Shown here: positions 55,451 to 64,000 of the stretch, piece by piece | Numbering within the stretch: position 1 is the stretch's first letter | Layout: the number at the start of each line of letters is the position of its first letter | DNA from: Shewanella sp. MTB7 | GTDB taxonomy: Bacteria; Pseudomonadota; Gammaproteobacteria; Enterobacterales; Shewanellaceae | Direction: 5' to 3' | DNA length: 64,000 nt | Assembly (NCBI RefSeq): GCF_027571385.1 | Contig: NZ_CP085636.1 | Coordinates: forward strand, 2,914,001-2,978,000 | The notes under the pieces: model-generated | What the model was told of the DNA's origin: nothing | The model's input: only the letters and a program-made list of their open reading frames with translations | The model's database searches: none | Program-made: the position numbers and the translations under genes

Positions 55451-56575
55451 ATGAGTTGTATTGATTTCACTGATTTAAAAGAGCTTGTGGAAATAAACTC
55501 CTGGACTATGAATAAGGAGGGTGTTGATCGTCTCGGCGAAAAGATGTCTAACTGGATGATGATGCTTGGATTTCAATCTGAAGTTTTTGAACGCAAGGAG
55601 ATAGGGAATCATCTGTTGTTTTGTAGCCCAACAGTAAAAGATCAACCTAGACTACTCCTAATAGGACATTTGGATACTGTGTTTCCACCGGGAGTGTTTG
55701 AAGGGTTTAGTGAAGATGAACATTGGGTCTATGGACCGGGAACCTGCGATATGAAAGGCGGCAATTTTGTTGCGCTAAGTGCACTGCGTAACATAATGAA
55801 AAAGTCGGGTAAAATCTGTAATATTGACTTCTTCATGGTCAGTGATGAAGAGACTGGAAGTGATGACAGTAAACATATTACTCGTCAGCTAGCTAAAAAT
55901 TATCAAGCGTGTTTAGATTTCGAATCTGCAGGTCCAGATCACGAAGTGGTTAATGGACGTAAAGGTGTTGCGACATATTGCATTGAACTTCAAGGTGTCG
56001 CAGCTCATGCTGGCAATAATTACCTTCAAGGAAGAGATGCTAATCTGGCTGCAGCAAAACTACTCATTTTATTGACTGAGCAAAGTAATATTGATGAAGG
56101 CACCACAGTCAATGTAGGGATAATAAACGGAGGAACGAGCACCAATACCATCTCCCCAAATGCAACATTAATGGTTGAAGCTAGATTTACCCAAGTAAGT
56201 GAGCAGCAACGCGTATTAAGCGCTATCTCCTCTGCGATTGAACAACATGGTGTAGAAGGGGTTACTGGTAAGTTAAGTGGTGGTTTGCAACGTGATGTCA
56301 TGACGCCTTCACCCGAACAAGAACAATTCATTGATCTGATAGGAAAAATAATTGGCTACCCATTGAAGACAGAGCAAAGAGGTGGAGTTAGTGATGCCAA
56401 TATAACCTCTGGCGCAGGTTTACCCACCCTTGATGGTTTTGGACCTTATGGGGATGGGGATCATACCGAGTTTGAACGGGCATCGAAGAGAAGCTTTAAC
56501 CGAAGGATCACCGAAGTTACTGCGATTTTTCAGCATTTTAACCAAGGAAGTTTGTCCACTTTTGATTCGTTATAA
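55451..56575 (+). CDS. M20-family metallopeptidase (glutamate carboxypeptidase-like)
   Basis: A 374-residue di-zinc hydrolase of the M20A/CPG2 type. Metal-binding residues are all visible: HLDTVFPPG (His73, Asp75), GTCDMKGG (bridging Asp100), SDEETGS (catalytic Glu133, Glu134), LDFESAG (Glu158) and GDGDHTEFE near the C-terminus. HAGN in the dimerisation domain is also typical. No signal peptide is present, so it is cytoplasmic. GAGGGAT precedes the start. The gene is divergent from the ATP-grasp operon with 214 bases between, sharing the promoter region, and is likely part of the same pathway. Confidence 0.88.
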   Translation: MSCIDFTDLKELVEINSWTMNKEGVDRLGEKMSNWMMMLGFQSEVFERKEIGNHLLFCSPTVKDQPRLLLIGHLDTVFPPGVFEGFSEDEHWVYGPGTCDMKGGNFVALSALRNIMKKSGKICNIDFFMVSDEETGSDDSKHITRQLAKNYQACLDFESAGPDHEVVNGRKGVATYCIELQGVAAHAGNNYLQGRDANLAAAKLLILLTEQSNIDEGTTVNVGIINGGTSTNTISPNATLMVEARFTQVSEQQRVLSAISSAIEQHGVEGVTGKLSGGLQRDVMTPSPEQEQFIDLIGKIIGYPLKTEQRGGVSDANITSGAGLPTLDGFGPYGDGDHTEFERASKRSFNRRITEVTAIFQHFNQGSLSTFDSL

Positions 56576-56599
56576 GAGCCTATTTTCAAACAAGCTAAA

Positions 56600-56639
56600 A
56601 CATAAACTGCCGAACAGAATTCAGTTCGACAGTTTATGT
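56600..56639. terminator. Bidirectional terminator between the M20 and adhE genes
   Basis: A 16-bp stem ACATAAACTGCCGAAC / GTTCGACAGTTTATGT with one mismatch and an 8-base loop, serving two convergent genes. Confidence 0.8.
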
Positions 56640-56660
56640 TAATAAATCAAATAAATAGAG

Positions 56661-59261
56661 TTACTTGTCGCTGTATTTATTGCCGTAAAAACTATCCAGC
56701 AGTACCTGTTTTAGCTCGGCAATCAGCGGGTATCTTGGGTTCGCTCCAGTACATTGATCGTCAAACGCATCTTCGGCTAATTCGTCAAGTTTAGCGAGGA
56801 AGTCGGCTTCGTTGACTCCAGCTTCTTGGATTGAAGCCGGAATGCCAATCGTCGTCTTGAGTTGATCAATTGCTTCGAGTAGTGCTTCGACTTTCTCTTC
56901 ATCTGTATTTCCAGCTAAGTTTAAATGTTCAGCAATTTTGGCGTAACGGCAAAGTGCTTTAGGACGATCATATTGGCTAAATGCAGCCTGCTTAGTTGGC
57001 ATGTCTGTCGCATTAAAACGGATGACATTGTTGATAAGCAGGGCATTTGCTAGGCCATGGGCTAGATGAAACTCAGCGCCGAGTTTGTGGGCCATAGAGT
57101 GGCAAACACCTAAAAAGGCGTTTGCGAAGGCGATACCAGCGATAGTCGCGCCATTGTGGACTTTCTCTCTTGCGACGGGAGCAGCAGCACCTAAATTATA
57201 TGAATCAGGCAGGTGCTTAAACAGCAGATCTAGAGCTTGAAGTGCCTGACCATCACTGAATTCATTGGCCATTACGCTAACATAGGCTTCTAAGGCATGA
57301 GTTACAGCATCGATACCACCGAAAGCGGTGAGTGATTTGGGCATATTCATGACAAAGTTAGGATCGACAATGGCAATGTTAGGTGTGAGTTGATAATCAG
57401 CGATCGGATATTTCTTACCCGTTTTTTCATCAGTTACCACGGCAAATGGCGTTACTTCAGAGCCTGTACCAGATGTGGTTGGAATGGCTACCATCAGTGC
57501 TTTTACGCCGAGTTTTGGAAACTTGTAGATCCGTTTACGAATATCCATAAAGCGCAGTGCTAAGTCAGCAAAATCAACATCTGGATGCTCATACAGTACC
57601 CATATAATTTTAGCTGCATCCATCGGTGAGCCGCCGCCAAGGGCGATGATCACATCAGGCTGGAAGCTGTGAGCAACTTTAACCCCTTGCTGCACTATCG
57701 CTAGTGTTGGATCCGCTTCGACTTCATAGAATACTTCAGTCTCTAATCCCTGAGCCTTAAGGATTTTTAATGTTTCGTCACAATAACCGTTATTGAACAG
57801 ATATTTATCCGTTACGATAAGCGCCCGTTTTTTATCACTGAGCTCCTCGAGTGCAATAGGCAAGCTGCCACGACGGAAATAGATAGATGAAGGAAGCTTG
57901 TGCCACAACATGTTTTCAGCCCTCTTGGCGACCATTTTCTTATTGATAAGGTGACTTGGCCCAACATTTTCAGAGATGGAGTTTCCTCCCCATGAGCCAC
58001 AACCTAAGGTCAGTGAAGGGGCTAACTTGAAATTGTACAGATCGCCAATACCGCCTTGAGAGGCTGGAGTATTGATAAGAATACGCGCTGTTTTCATACG
58101 AAAACCAAAGGCCATTACACGTTCCGTTTGAGTATCTTGATCTGTGTATAAACCTGATGTGTGGCCGATACCACCTAGAGTGACTAAGGCTTCAGCTTTA
58201 TCAAGGGCATCCTCAAAGTCATTGGCACGGTACATGGCTAACAGTGGAGAAAGTTTTTCATGGGCAAAGGCTTCGGCATCTGAAATCTCTTGTACCTCAC
58301 CAATTAACACCTTGGTCCATTTGGGTACGGTGATACCGGCCATAGCCGCAATGGTGACTGCACTTTGTCCTACAATATCAGCATTTAACCCGCCATTTTT
58401 CAAAATAACGTCTTGCATAGCTGCGGTTTCATCTTTGTTTAAGATATATCCACCGTGGCTGGCAAAGCGCTCTTTGACTATGTCATAGATCTCATCAACC
58501 ACCACAACGGCTTGCTCAGAGGCACAAACAACGCCATTATCGAAGGTTTTTGACATTAAAATAGAGCTGACAGCACGTTTAATATCGGCGGTTTCATCGA
58601 TAACTATCGGTGTATTTCCTGCACCCACACCGATCGCGGGTTTACCGGAAGAGTAGGCCGCTTTAACCATACCTGGGCCACCAGTAGCCAAAATCAGGTT
58701 TATTTTCTCATGGGTCATTAGTAAGTTTGAGAGTGCAACACTTGGCTGGTCTATCCAACCTATGATGTCTTTAGGAGCGCCGGCTTCAACCGCTGCGTTT
58801 AGCACAATTCTGGCGGCAGTTGTTGTCGACTCTTTCGCTCTAGGGTGTGGTGAGAAGATAATGCCATTACGGGTTTTAAGGCTGATTAGCGCCTTAAATA
58901 TGGCGGTAGAAGTTGGATTGGTGGTGGGGACAATACCGCAAATTAAGCCTACAGGTTCTGCAATAGTGATCGTACCGAAGGTGTGATCTTCACTTAAGAT
59001 CCCACAGGTTTTTTCATCTTTATACTTGTTGTAAATATATTCAGAGGCGAAGTGGTTTTTGATCACTTTATCTTCAATAACGCCCATTCCAGTTTCATTG
59101 GCGGCCATCTTAGCTAATGAAATTCGTGCATCAGCAGCAGCTAATGCCGCGGCTCTGAAAATCTTATCAACCTGTTCTTGACTGAAGTTGGCATACTCTG
59201 CCTGAGCATCAGCGACGCGCTGTACAAGAAGATTTAATTCTTGTTGATTTGTCACAGTCAT
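56661..59261 (-). CDS. adhE: Bifunctional acetaldehyde-CoA / alcohol dehydrogenase
   Basis: Fermentative enzyme that reduces acetyl-CoA to acetaldehyde and then ethanol; 866 residues, slightly shorter than E. coli AdhE (891). The N-terminal half is a CoA-acylating aldehyde dehydrogenase (FDNGVVCASEQAVVV with the catalytic cysteine, GIVPTTNPTSTAIFKALI). The C-terminal half is an iron-dependent alcohol dehydrogenase (LGGGSPMDAAKIIWVLYEHP, TTSGTGSEVTPFAVVTD, and histidines in CHSMAHKLGAEFHLAHGLAN). Both halves are complete. It is monocistronic. Anaerobic control by redox regulators is expected but no clear site was identified. Confidence 0.96.
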   Translation of the reverse strand: MTVTNQQELNLLVQRVADAQAEYANFSQEQVDKIFRAAALAAADARISLAKMAANETGMGVIEDKVIKNHFASEYIYNKYKDEKTCGILSEDHTFGTITIAEPVGLICGIVPTTNPTSTAIFKALISLKTRNGIIFSPHPRAKESTTTAARIVLNAAVEAGAPKDIIGWIDQPSVALSNLLMTHEKINLILATGGPGMVKAAYSSGKPAIGVGAGNTPIVIDETADIKRAVSSILMSKTFDNGVVCASEQAVVVVDEIYDIVKERFASHGGYILNKDETAAMQDVILKNGGLNADIVGQSAVTIAAMAGITVPKWTKVLIGEVQEISDAEAFAHEKLSPLLAMYRANDFEDALDKAEALVTLGGIGHTSGLYTDQDTQTERVMAFGFRMKTARILINTPASQGGIGDLYNFKLAPSLTLGCGSWGGNSISENVGPSHLINKKMVAKRAENMLWHKLPSSIYFRRGSLPIALEELSDKKRALIVTDKYLFNNGYCDETLKILKAQGLETEVFYEVEADPTLAIVQQGVKVAHSFQPDVIIALGGGSPMDAAKIIWVLYEHPDVDFADLALRFMDIRKRIYKFPKLGVKALMVAIPTTSGTGSEVTPFAVVTDEKTGKKYPIADYQLTPNIAIVDPNFVMNMPKSLTAFGGIDAVTHALEAYVSVMANEFSDGQALQALDLLFKHLPDSYNLGAAAPVAREKVHNGATIAGIAFANAFLGVCHSMAHKLGAEFHLAHGLANALLINNVIRFNATDMPTKQAAFSQYDRPKALCRYAKIAEHLNLAGNTDEEKVEALLEAIDQLKTTIGIPASIQEAGVNEADFLAKLDELAEDAFDDQCTGANPRYPLIAELKQVLLDSFYGNKYSDK

Positions 59262-59632
59262 AGTGAGTTCCTTGAAAAAAATTTAGGCAAACCCTATTTG
59301 GCTAAATATTCTCCATGAAGAAAAATTACACTCAAATGACCCTATTAACCGTGATCTTTCTCACAACACGGATTGTATATGTAATTAAATAACGAATTTA
59401 ATGACTTGTTTGCATATTGAACAAGTAATCGGTAGCGTGTTTTGTGTTCAATTTACTTTAAGGTGCTGAAGCGGTTTGGGGATAGACAAATATATTATTC
59501 GAAACTGTGAAATAGAGTAAAAAATCTTGTTTTTACCATGAGCAATCATAGGGTAAAGTAGCACCATTGTAGTGGTAGGCAAGCGATTAAATCACAGCCT
59601 CTGCTTTTTAGTATTTTTTCGAGGATAAGGAC
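59262..59632. other. Divergent intergenic region, adhE / MarC-family gene
   Basis: A 371-base AT-rich region with the promoters of both genes. No FNR-type palindrome, ORF or repeat was confidently seen. Confidence 0.35.
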
Positions 59633-60265
59633 TTGGATTTAACACTGTATGTTAAATTTTTTCTGGGGTTAGTGGCCATTATAAATCCGATTGGATTGCT
59701 GCCAGTTTTTGTCAGTTTAACGAGCCATCAGACGGTATCTGAGCGAAATCAAACAGGGAAAGTGGCTAACTTTGCTGTCGTTGTGATCTTGCTTGTGACG
59801 ATATTTGCAGGGCAACATATTTTGAATATGTTTAGTATCTCGTTATCCGCCTTTCGTATTGCCGGCGGTTCTTTGATCGCGATAATTGCCATGTCGATGC
59901 TTCAAGGTAAGTTAGGTGAGGTTAAACGCAACCAAGAAGAAGACAGAGAAGCCTCTGGTATGGAGTCTGTTGCTGTCGTGCCATTAGCGCTCCCCTTGAT
60001 GGCAGGCCCTGGCGCGATTAGTTCTGTGATTGTCTCTGCTGCTGAAAACAATACCTTGATTAACCATATCGGCATGTCTATCACCGTTATCCTATTTGGC
60101 ATAGTCAGTTTCATCTTGTTTAGAATGGCGCCGGTGATCTTTAAACTGCTAGGTAAAACTGGTATTAACGTTATCACACGTTTAATGGGTTTGTTGATGC
60201 TTTCGATTGGTATCGAAGTGATCGCAGCAGGCTTTAAAGGACTATTTCCAAGCTTAATTGGCTAG
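59633..60265 (+). CDS. MarC-family (UPF0056) membrane protein
   Basis: A 210-residue inner-membrane protein with six helices. FFLGLVAIINPIGLLPVFVSLT and AVVPLALPLMAGPGAISSVIV are the conserved regions of MarC/YhgN. The family has no confirmed substrate. The start is TTG at 59633 with AAGGA just upstream; no ATG fits the family start. A terminator follows at 60281-60314. Confidence 0.87.
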   Translation: MDLTLYVKFFLGLVAIINPIGLLPVFVSLTSHQTVSERNQTGKVANFAVVVILLVTIFAGQHILNMFSISLSAFRIAGGSLIAIIAMSMLQGKLGEVKRNQEEDREASGMESVAVVPLALPLMAGPGAISSVIVSAAENNTLINHIGMSITVILFGIVSFILFRMAPVIFKLLGKTGINVITRLMGLLMLSIGIEVIAAGFKGLFPSLIG

Positions 60266-60280
60266 TTATAACCCTATCTA

Positions 60281-60314
60281 AAAACCGCACAACGTCAGTT
60301 TGTGCGGTTTTAAT
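60281..60314 (+). terminator. Rho-independent terminator of the MarC-family gene
   Basis: AAAACCGCACAA / TTGTGCGGTTTT with a short loop; T-run on the plus strand. Confidence 0.88.
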
Positions 60315-60496
60315 CTATTTTTTAATTCGTATACTCTCATCCTTGTTTTATCTCAGTGTTACTTTCACCGCTTAGTCTGTTGTTAATTCTATCTCCTATC
60401 CTCTATTGCCTGTCGTAAAGAATGAGAAGAGTCTAACTAAAGAAGGAAAGAAGCTGAGTTTAAGTGTGGATACACTAGCCAAAGGCAATTCAATGC

Positions 60497-61879
60497 ATGG
60501 AACCGTTGAATAGGAAATTGGAGGGTGATGTGGAGCAAGTTAAGGAAAAGTCAGACACCAAGTTTGATAAGTTAATGCTTGGTGAGTCACCAGTATTGAT
60601 CGGTCAAAGATCGATTTCTGTTTCCCCATTACGCCAACAACTTTCTCTGGAGCTGCATAGTCGGCCAGCTCCTAAAGTGAGTAACCCTACATCTGTCAGT
60701 CATGTCGCCATTCGGGTTAATCTAGAGGATCGTCAAAGAGAGTATCAACATCTTAGTTCATTCTGTCACCGATACAGTGTTAATCCACCTTGTATGGAGG
60801 CCAGTTGTTTTTTCCAGGATTTCGGTGGATTTGAATTGCGCTGGGAGAAACATCTTGAGTTCTCAACTTATAGTTTTATTCGTAAAGGACAGGGTAAGCA
60901 ACTGTTCGATGGTTACAGCATTGAGAGAGTTCCCCAACATTGGTTTGACGATTTAGTTGGTGAACTGGTTTGCGCCATCAATTTGGTTTTTACTCAAGAG
61001 ACACTTTCTGAACATGATATCTATCAGGGATTTGAGGGACAACAAGTGATAGGGAGTCGTGTTGCTGCTGGCCGTGCTCTTGTTTACTCTTCGTTCAGAT
61101 TACACTCTGATGGTTTTAGCCGTACTCTCATACACAGTGAACAGCTTAATCGTCATCAAGCTGGAAGGCTTATCCAGCGAATATTAGAGATAGAAACCTA
61201 CCAAATGTTGGCGCTGCTTAGTTTACCAATAGCACGTGAATTATCGCCAAAAGTATCAGAGATGGAACAGGAATTGGTGCAGTTAAATCAACAAATGGTC
61301 AATTTATCACAACATGATGACAGTGATATGCTCGATAGGTTATCACATCTAGCAGGGCAAACCGAACAGTTAATCGCCGATATTAGTTATCGATTTAGTG
61401 CGACCAATGCTTATTATGCACTTGTCTGTACACGGCTAGATCAACTCAACGAGCAGGATATTGTCGGTCTTGAACGCATCAATGAGTTTGTGACCCGTAG
61501 GCTAACCCCTGGGATCCGAACATGTCAGGCATTGAATCAAAGATTGGAAGATCTTACTCGCCGTATAGCCAGAGCAAGCAGTTTACTTAGAACGCGAGTC
61601 GATTTGAGTATTGAGCAACAAAATCAACAACTATTACATGCAATAAACCAGCGAGGTAAGATCCAGTTAAGATTACAACAGATGGTTGAAGGTGTGTCTG
61701 TTGCCGCCATGGCCTATTATTTGGTGGGATTATTGGAGTATATTTTAAATGCGTTTAATGCCAATGGTTATACACTGAACAAAATGATTTTAGAAGGGTT
61801 AGCAGTACCATTTTTTCTATTTTTTGCTTGGTGGTTATTCAGGTTCGCCATGGGGTATGTCAAAAAAGAGTCCGAATAG
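60497..61879 (+). CDS. DUF3422 family protein
   Basis: A 460-residue protein. ELHSRPAP near residue 55 is the hallmark of DUF3422. A long helical middle contains probable coiled coil (about 260-290), followed by two C-terminal hydrophobic helices (about 405-420 and 435-452) that anchor it in the inner membrane. The function is not known. It stands alone and ends 250 bases before the porin gene. Confidence 0.83.
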   Translation: MEPLNRKLEGDVEQVKEKSDTKFDKLMLGESPVLIGQRSISVSPLRQQLSLELHSRPAPKVSNPTSVSHVAIRVNLEDRQREYQHLSSFCHRYSVNPPCMEASCFFQDFGGFELRWEKHLEFSTYSFIRKGQGKQLFDGYSIERVPQHWFDDLVGELVCAINLVFTQETLSEHDIYQGFEGQQVIGSRVAAGRALVYSSFRLHSDGFSRTLIHSEQLNRHQAGRLIQRILEIETYQMLALLSLPIARELSPKVSEMEQELVQLNQQMVNLSQHDDSDMLDRLSHLAGQTEQLIADISYRFSATNAYYALVCTRLDQLNEQDIVGLERINEFVTRRLTPGIRTCQALNQRLEDLTRRIARASSLLRTRVDLSIEQQNQQLLHAINQRGKIQLRLQQMVEGVSVAAMAYYLVGLLEYILNAFNANGYTLNKMILEGLAVPFFLFFAWWLFRFAMGYVKKESE

Positions 61880-62129
61880 TGATGGCTAAACTGCACTAAG
61901 ATACAGTGTTGAATATAATGACCTTAAGTGGTCATTTTTATGCTACTTATAGCATGCTCCTTTGGTACTCCTCCTATGGTTTCATTCCTCCTTTTAAGTT
62001 GTCCTCCTTTAGCTTTAAGCCTTTCGATTGCTACTAAATAATAATAATTTCGAGCCATTGTCCAATGTTAGCCATGACTAAATTATCTAATGATAGCTGC
62101 ACTAATAATGAAGGAAAAGGTGTGAGAAG

Positions 62130-63290
62130 ATGAATACACAAGCTAAGTTGAGTTTGATTAGTGTCGCTATCAGCATGACGGCATTTAATGCGAATGCCGC
62201 GCTCGAAATATATGAAAATGATGGCATGTCTTTTAGTGCAGATGGGCTAGTCAATGCTTTTTATGCAAATAGCTCGATAGAGAAGACTGATGCCGCTGGT
62301 GCCAAGTCAGATCGCGATCAGTCTCGTGTCCGAACGGGTTTTTTACCCAACAACATAGGTTTTAATTTCTCTAACCAACTCTCTGATATGAAGATAGGTA
62401 TGCGATCCTCTTTTTGGGTATCGATTAGTGATGCCGATAATCACCGTGATGCTACACCTGCAGATCTTGGGACAGGCTCTTTGATCGATATCCGTCAATT
62501 TTACGGTACCGTCAGTGGTGATTGGGGTGAGTTATTAGTGGGTAAGGATTTTGGCTTGCTTAACCGCGCGAATATTTTAGGTGATGAGCTGTTACTGGGC
62601 TTTGGTCAGACATCGGATTTTTTTGGTCTTGTTGATGGCGGTAACGTTTCCTTTGGTAATATCAGTACAGGTTATACCTACCCATTTCCTAAACCTCAAA
62701 TTACTTATCGCTCACCTGATCTTAGCGGGTTTAAGTTAGCGGTAGGATTGATGGATCCCAATAAAATGGCTGCAGACTCTTCAGAAGAGTTACCAAGGTT
62801 TGAGGCTGAACTCGTTTACAGCACGGATGTTGATAATGTAGGCCTTAAAGCTTGGGTCAGTGGTGCGATTCAATCGAGTGAAATTAATGACGATAAACAG
62901 AATCAATCGGGACTAGGTTATGGCGCCAACATTAAATTTTCTGGTATCGCTCTAACTGCATCAGGTTTTCAATCCAAAGGGTTAGGGCACATTGCTGGCC
63001 TAGATCATTTAGTGGGTGATGACTCTATAGAATCTGATGGTTACTTAGTGCAGGCAGCATATACATTAAACAGCAACCGATTTGTGCTTACTTATGGTGA
63101 GACCAAGGTTGAAAATACCAACAGTATTCTAGATGCGACCCATTCAAATGCCGGTATTGCCTATTTTAGAACAATACGACCAGGCTTAACGGGAGTGGTC
63201 GAATTCAATCAGACCAAGGCGGATGTAACTAATTCTTTGGTTGCGGAGGAAAATAACACCATCTCTATCGGAGCAGTGTTTACTTTCTAA
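62130..63290 (+). CDS. Outer-membrane porin
   Basis: A 386-residue outer-membrane porin of the general-diffusion type. A signal peptide (about 1-23, ending AFNANA) is followed by ALEIYENDGMSFSADGLV, then a repeating strand-turn pattern and constriction-loop sequence, with RQFYGTVSGDWGELLVGKDF typical of the third strand. It ends in ISIGAVFTF, with the terminal phenylalanine required by the BAM machinery. Substrate selectivity is unknown. Ribosome site GAAGGAAAAGG precedes the ATG. Confidence 0.87.
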   Translation: MNTQAKLSLISVAISMTAFNANAALEIYENDGMSFSADGLVNAFYANSSIEKTDAAGAKSDRDQSRVRTGFLPNNIGFNFSNQLSDMKIGMRSSFWVSISDADNHRDATPADLGTGSLIDIRQFYGTVSGDWGELLVGKDFGLLNRANILGDELLLGFGQTSDFFGLVDGGNVSFGNISTGYTYPFPKPQITYRSPDLSGFKLAVGLMDPNKMAADSSEELPRFEAELVYSTDVDNVGLKAWVSGAIQSSEINDDKQNQSGLGYGANIKFSGIALTASGFQSKGLGHIAGLDHLVGDDSIESDGYLVQAAYTLNSNRFVLTYGETKVENTNSILDATHSNAGIAYFRTIRPGLTGVVEFNQTKADVTNSLVAEENNTISIGAVFTF

Positions 63291-63305
63291 TAGTGACTAG
63301 GGGTC

Positions 63306-63340
63306 ACTGAATGAAAAGTCATGGATGATTTTCATTCAGT
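63306..63340 (+). terminator. Hairpin downstream of the porin gene
   Basis: Perfect 12-bp inverted repeat ACTGAATGAAAA / TTTTCATTCAGT with an 11-base loop, 15 bases past the porin stop. There is no T-run after it, so it may be a terminator or an mRNA-stabilising hairpin. Confidence 0.5.
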
Positions 63341-63476
63341 CGCAGTACCAAAGGTAGACAGGTGATACGGCACTAAATAAGTCGCTGCCTACTACTAATG
63401 GATGAAACTTTGCTATTGTATTAAGTACTCAGTAGTTTAAATTGTGATATAGCTCAAATAATAGAGAGGCAGTGTC

Positions 63477-64000
63477 ATGTACAAGGTCTTGATCGCAGAT
63501 GATCATCCACTATTTCGAGATGCAATTGTGCATATTTTCGGGAGTCGATTTCCTAACAGTACGACTTATGAAACTGAAGATATCGCATCTACTTTAGAGT
63601 TTGCAAAAAACAATGATGATATCGATCTTATTTTACTCGATCTCAATATGCCTGGCATGTCAGGGCTCAATGGGTTACTTGATTTAAGTAATGAGTGTCC
63701 GACAACCCCCGTTGTTGTTGTATCGGCAGAAAATAAGAAGCAAGTGATCCTACAAACTATCGCCTATGGTGCAGTGGGATTTATTGCAAAGTCCTCATCT
63801 AAAGAGACCATTGCAGATGCGATTGCGACGGTGTTTGAGGGCAATATTTACCTGCCAGCCGATATTATTCGAAGTCAATCAAGCCCTAACTCTAAAAAAG
63901 AGTACCAATTATTGCCTGAGATGCTCTCATCATTAACTCGTCGTCAATTGATGGTATTGAAATGTATGACGAAAGGAGAGGCTAATAAGCAGATTGCCTA
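63477..64000 (+). CDS. NarL/FixJ-type response regulator, partial
   Basis: A two-component regulator that runs off the right edge; 174 residues are visible. The receiver domain has the acidic pair ([10 protein letters not shown]), the phospho-acceptor Asp in [13 protein letters not shown], the Thr/Ser switch in VVVSAE and the lysine in FIAKSSS. The LuxR-type HTH begins at [22 protein letters not shown]. The start ATG at 63477 follows AGAGAGGC. No sensor kinase is visible in the window. Confidence 0.92.
   Translation, partial: MYKVLIADDHPLFRDAIVHIFGSRFPNSTTYETEDIASTLEFAKNNDDIDLILLDLNMPGMSGLNGLLDLSNECPTTPVVVVSAENKKQVILQTIAYGAVGFIAKSSSKETIADAIATVFEGNIYLPADIIRSQSSPNSKKEYQLLPEMLSSLTRRQLMVLKCMTKGEANKQIA

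Noticed and set aside
1..64000. CRISPR arrays, rRNA, tRNA, prophage or complete insertion sequences
   Set aside because: Looked for by eye on both strands; no regularly spaced repeats, cloverleaf-like genes, phage structural genes or DDE transposases were seen.

Overview
The window reads as chromosome of a marine gammaproteobacterium, almost certainly Shewanella. Evidence seen: moderately AT-rich DNA, dense short-spaced operons, c-di-GMP enzymes, a Cache-type chemoreceptor, a 527-residue isocitrate lyase beside malate synthase G, a DUF3334 CheX-like protein, a DUF3422 protein, and dispersed palindromic elements. The genus is inferred from gene families and order recalled from memory; no search was run.

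Layout. 1-1.7 kb: PTS operon (ACT-domain protein, HPr, enzyme I running off the left edge). 1.8-9.6 kb: chemoreceptor, DUF3334 protein, DnaQ-like exonuclease, an EF-G with no str-operon neighbours, ribosomal-protein L16 arginine hydroxylase, a small unknown protein. 9.6-12.1 kb: an accessory-looking island with a translationally coupled asparagine-synthetase-like/cytidylyltransferase pair, then a 55-residue protein ending in CCGSCT on the other strand. 12.4-25.4 kb: RidA-type protein, RhlE-type helicase, RsmB-type methyltransferase, GAF-PAS-GGDEF-EAL protein, cytochrome b, SNF2 helicase, diguanylate cyclase, and a lone IS630-type HTH protein. 25.5-37.2 kb: asnS, Nudix hydrolase, pabB, class I fumarase, S9 peptidase, a DUF2157/GDYXXLXY membrane pair, a P-loop kinase, yjjG, a DUF2834 protein. 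37.5-39.6 kb: a guanine-type purine riboswitch followed by an NCS2 purine permease and xanthine phosphoribosyltransferase.

40.3-48 kb: HPF-like protein, a broken GFA-family gene carrying a 260-bp MITE, an EamA transporter, and the glyoxylate-shunt locus (aceA, LysR regulator, glcB). 48.5-50 kb: sodium:alanine symporter. 50.1-56.6 kb: the most unusual cluster, a three-gene operon of two RimK-type ATP-grasp ligases and an unsecreted M14 carboxypeptidase, with a divergent M20 carboxypeptidase. 56.6-64 kb: adhE, MarC-family protein, DUF3422 protein, outer-membrane porin, and the start of a NarL/FixJ response regulator.

The best candidate for an undescribed system is the ATP-grasp/peptidase cluster, whose enzymes look suited to building and trimming a peptide-like amide product. 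Next come the intact MITE insertion, whose removal restores the GFA reading frame exactly, the guanine riboswitch, and the asparagine-synthetase/cytidylyltransferase pair with an altered ATP loop. No rRNA, tRNA, CRISPR array or complete insertion sequence was seen.
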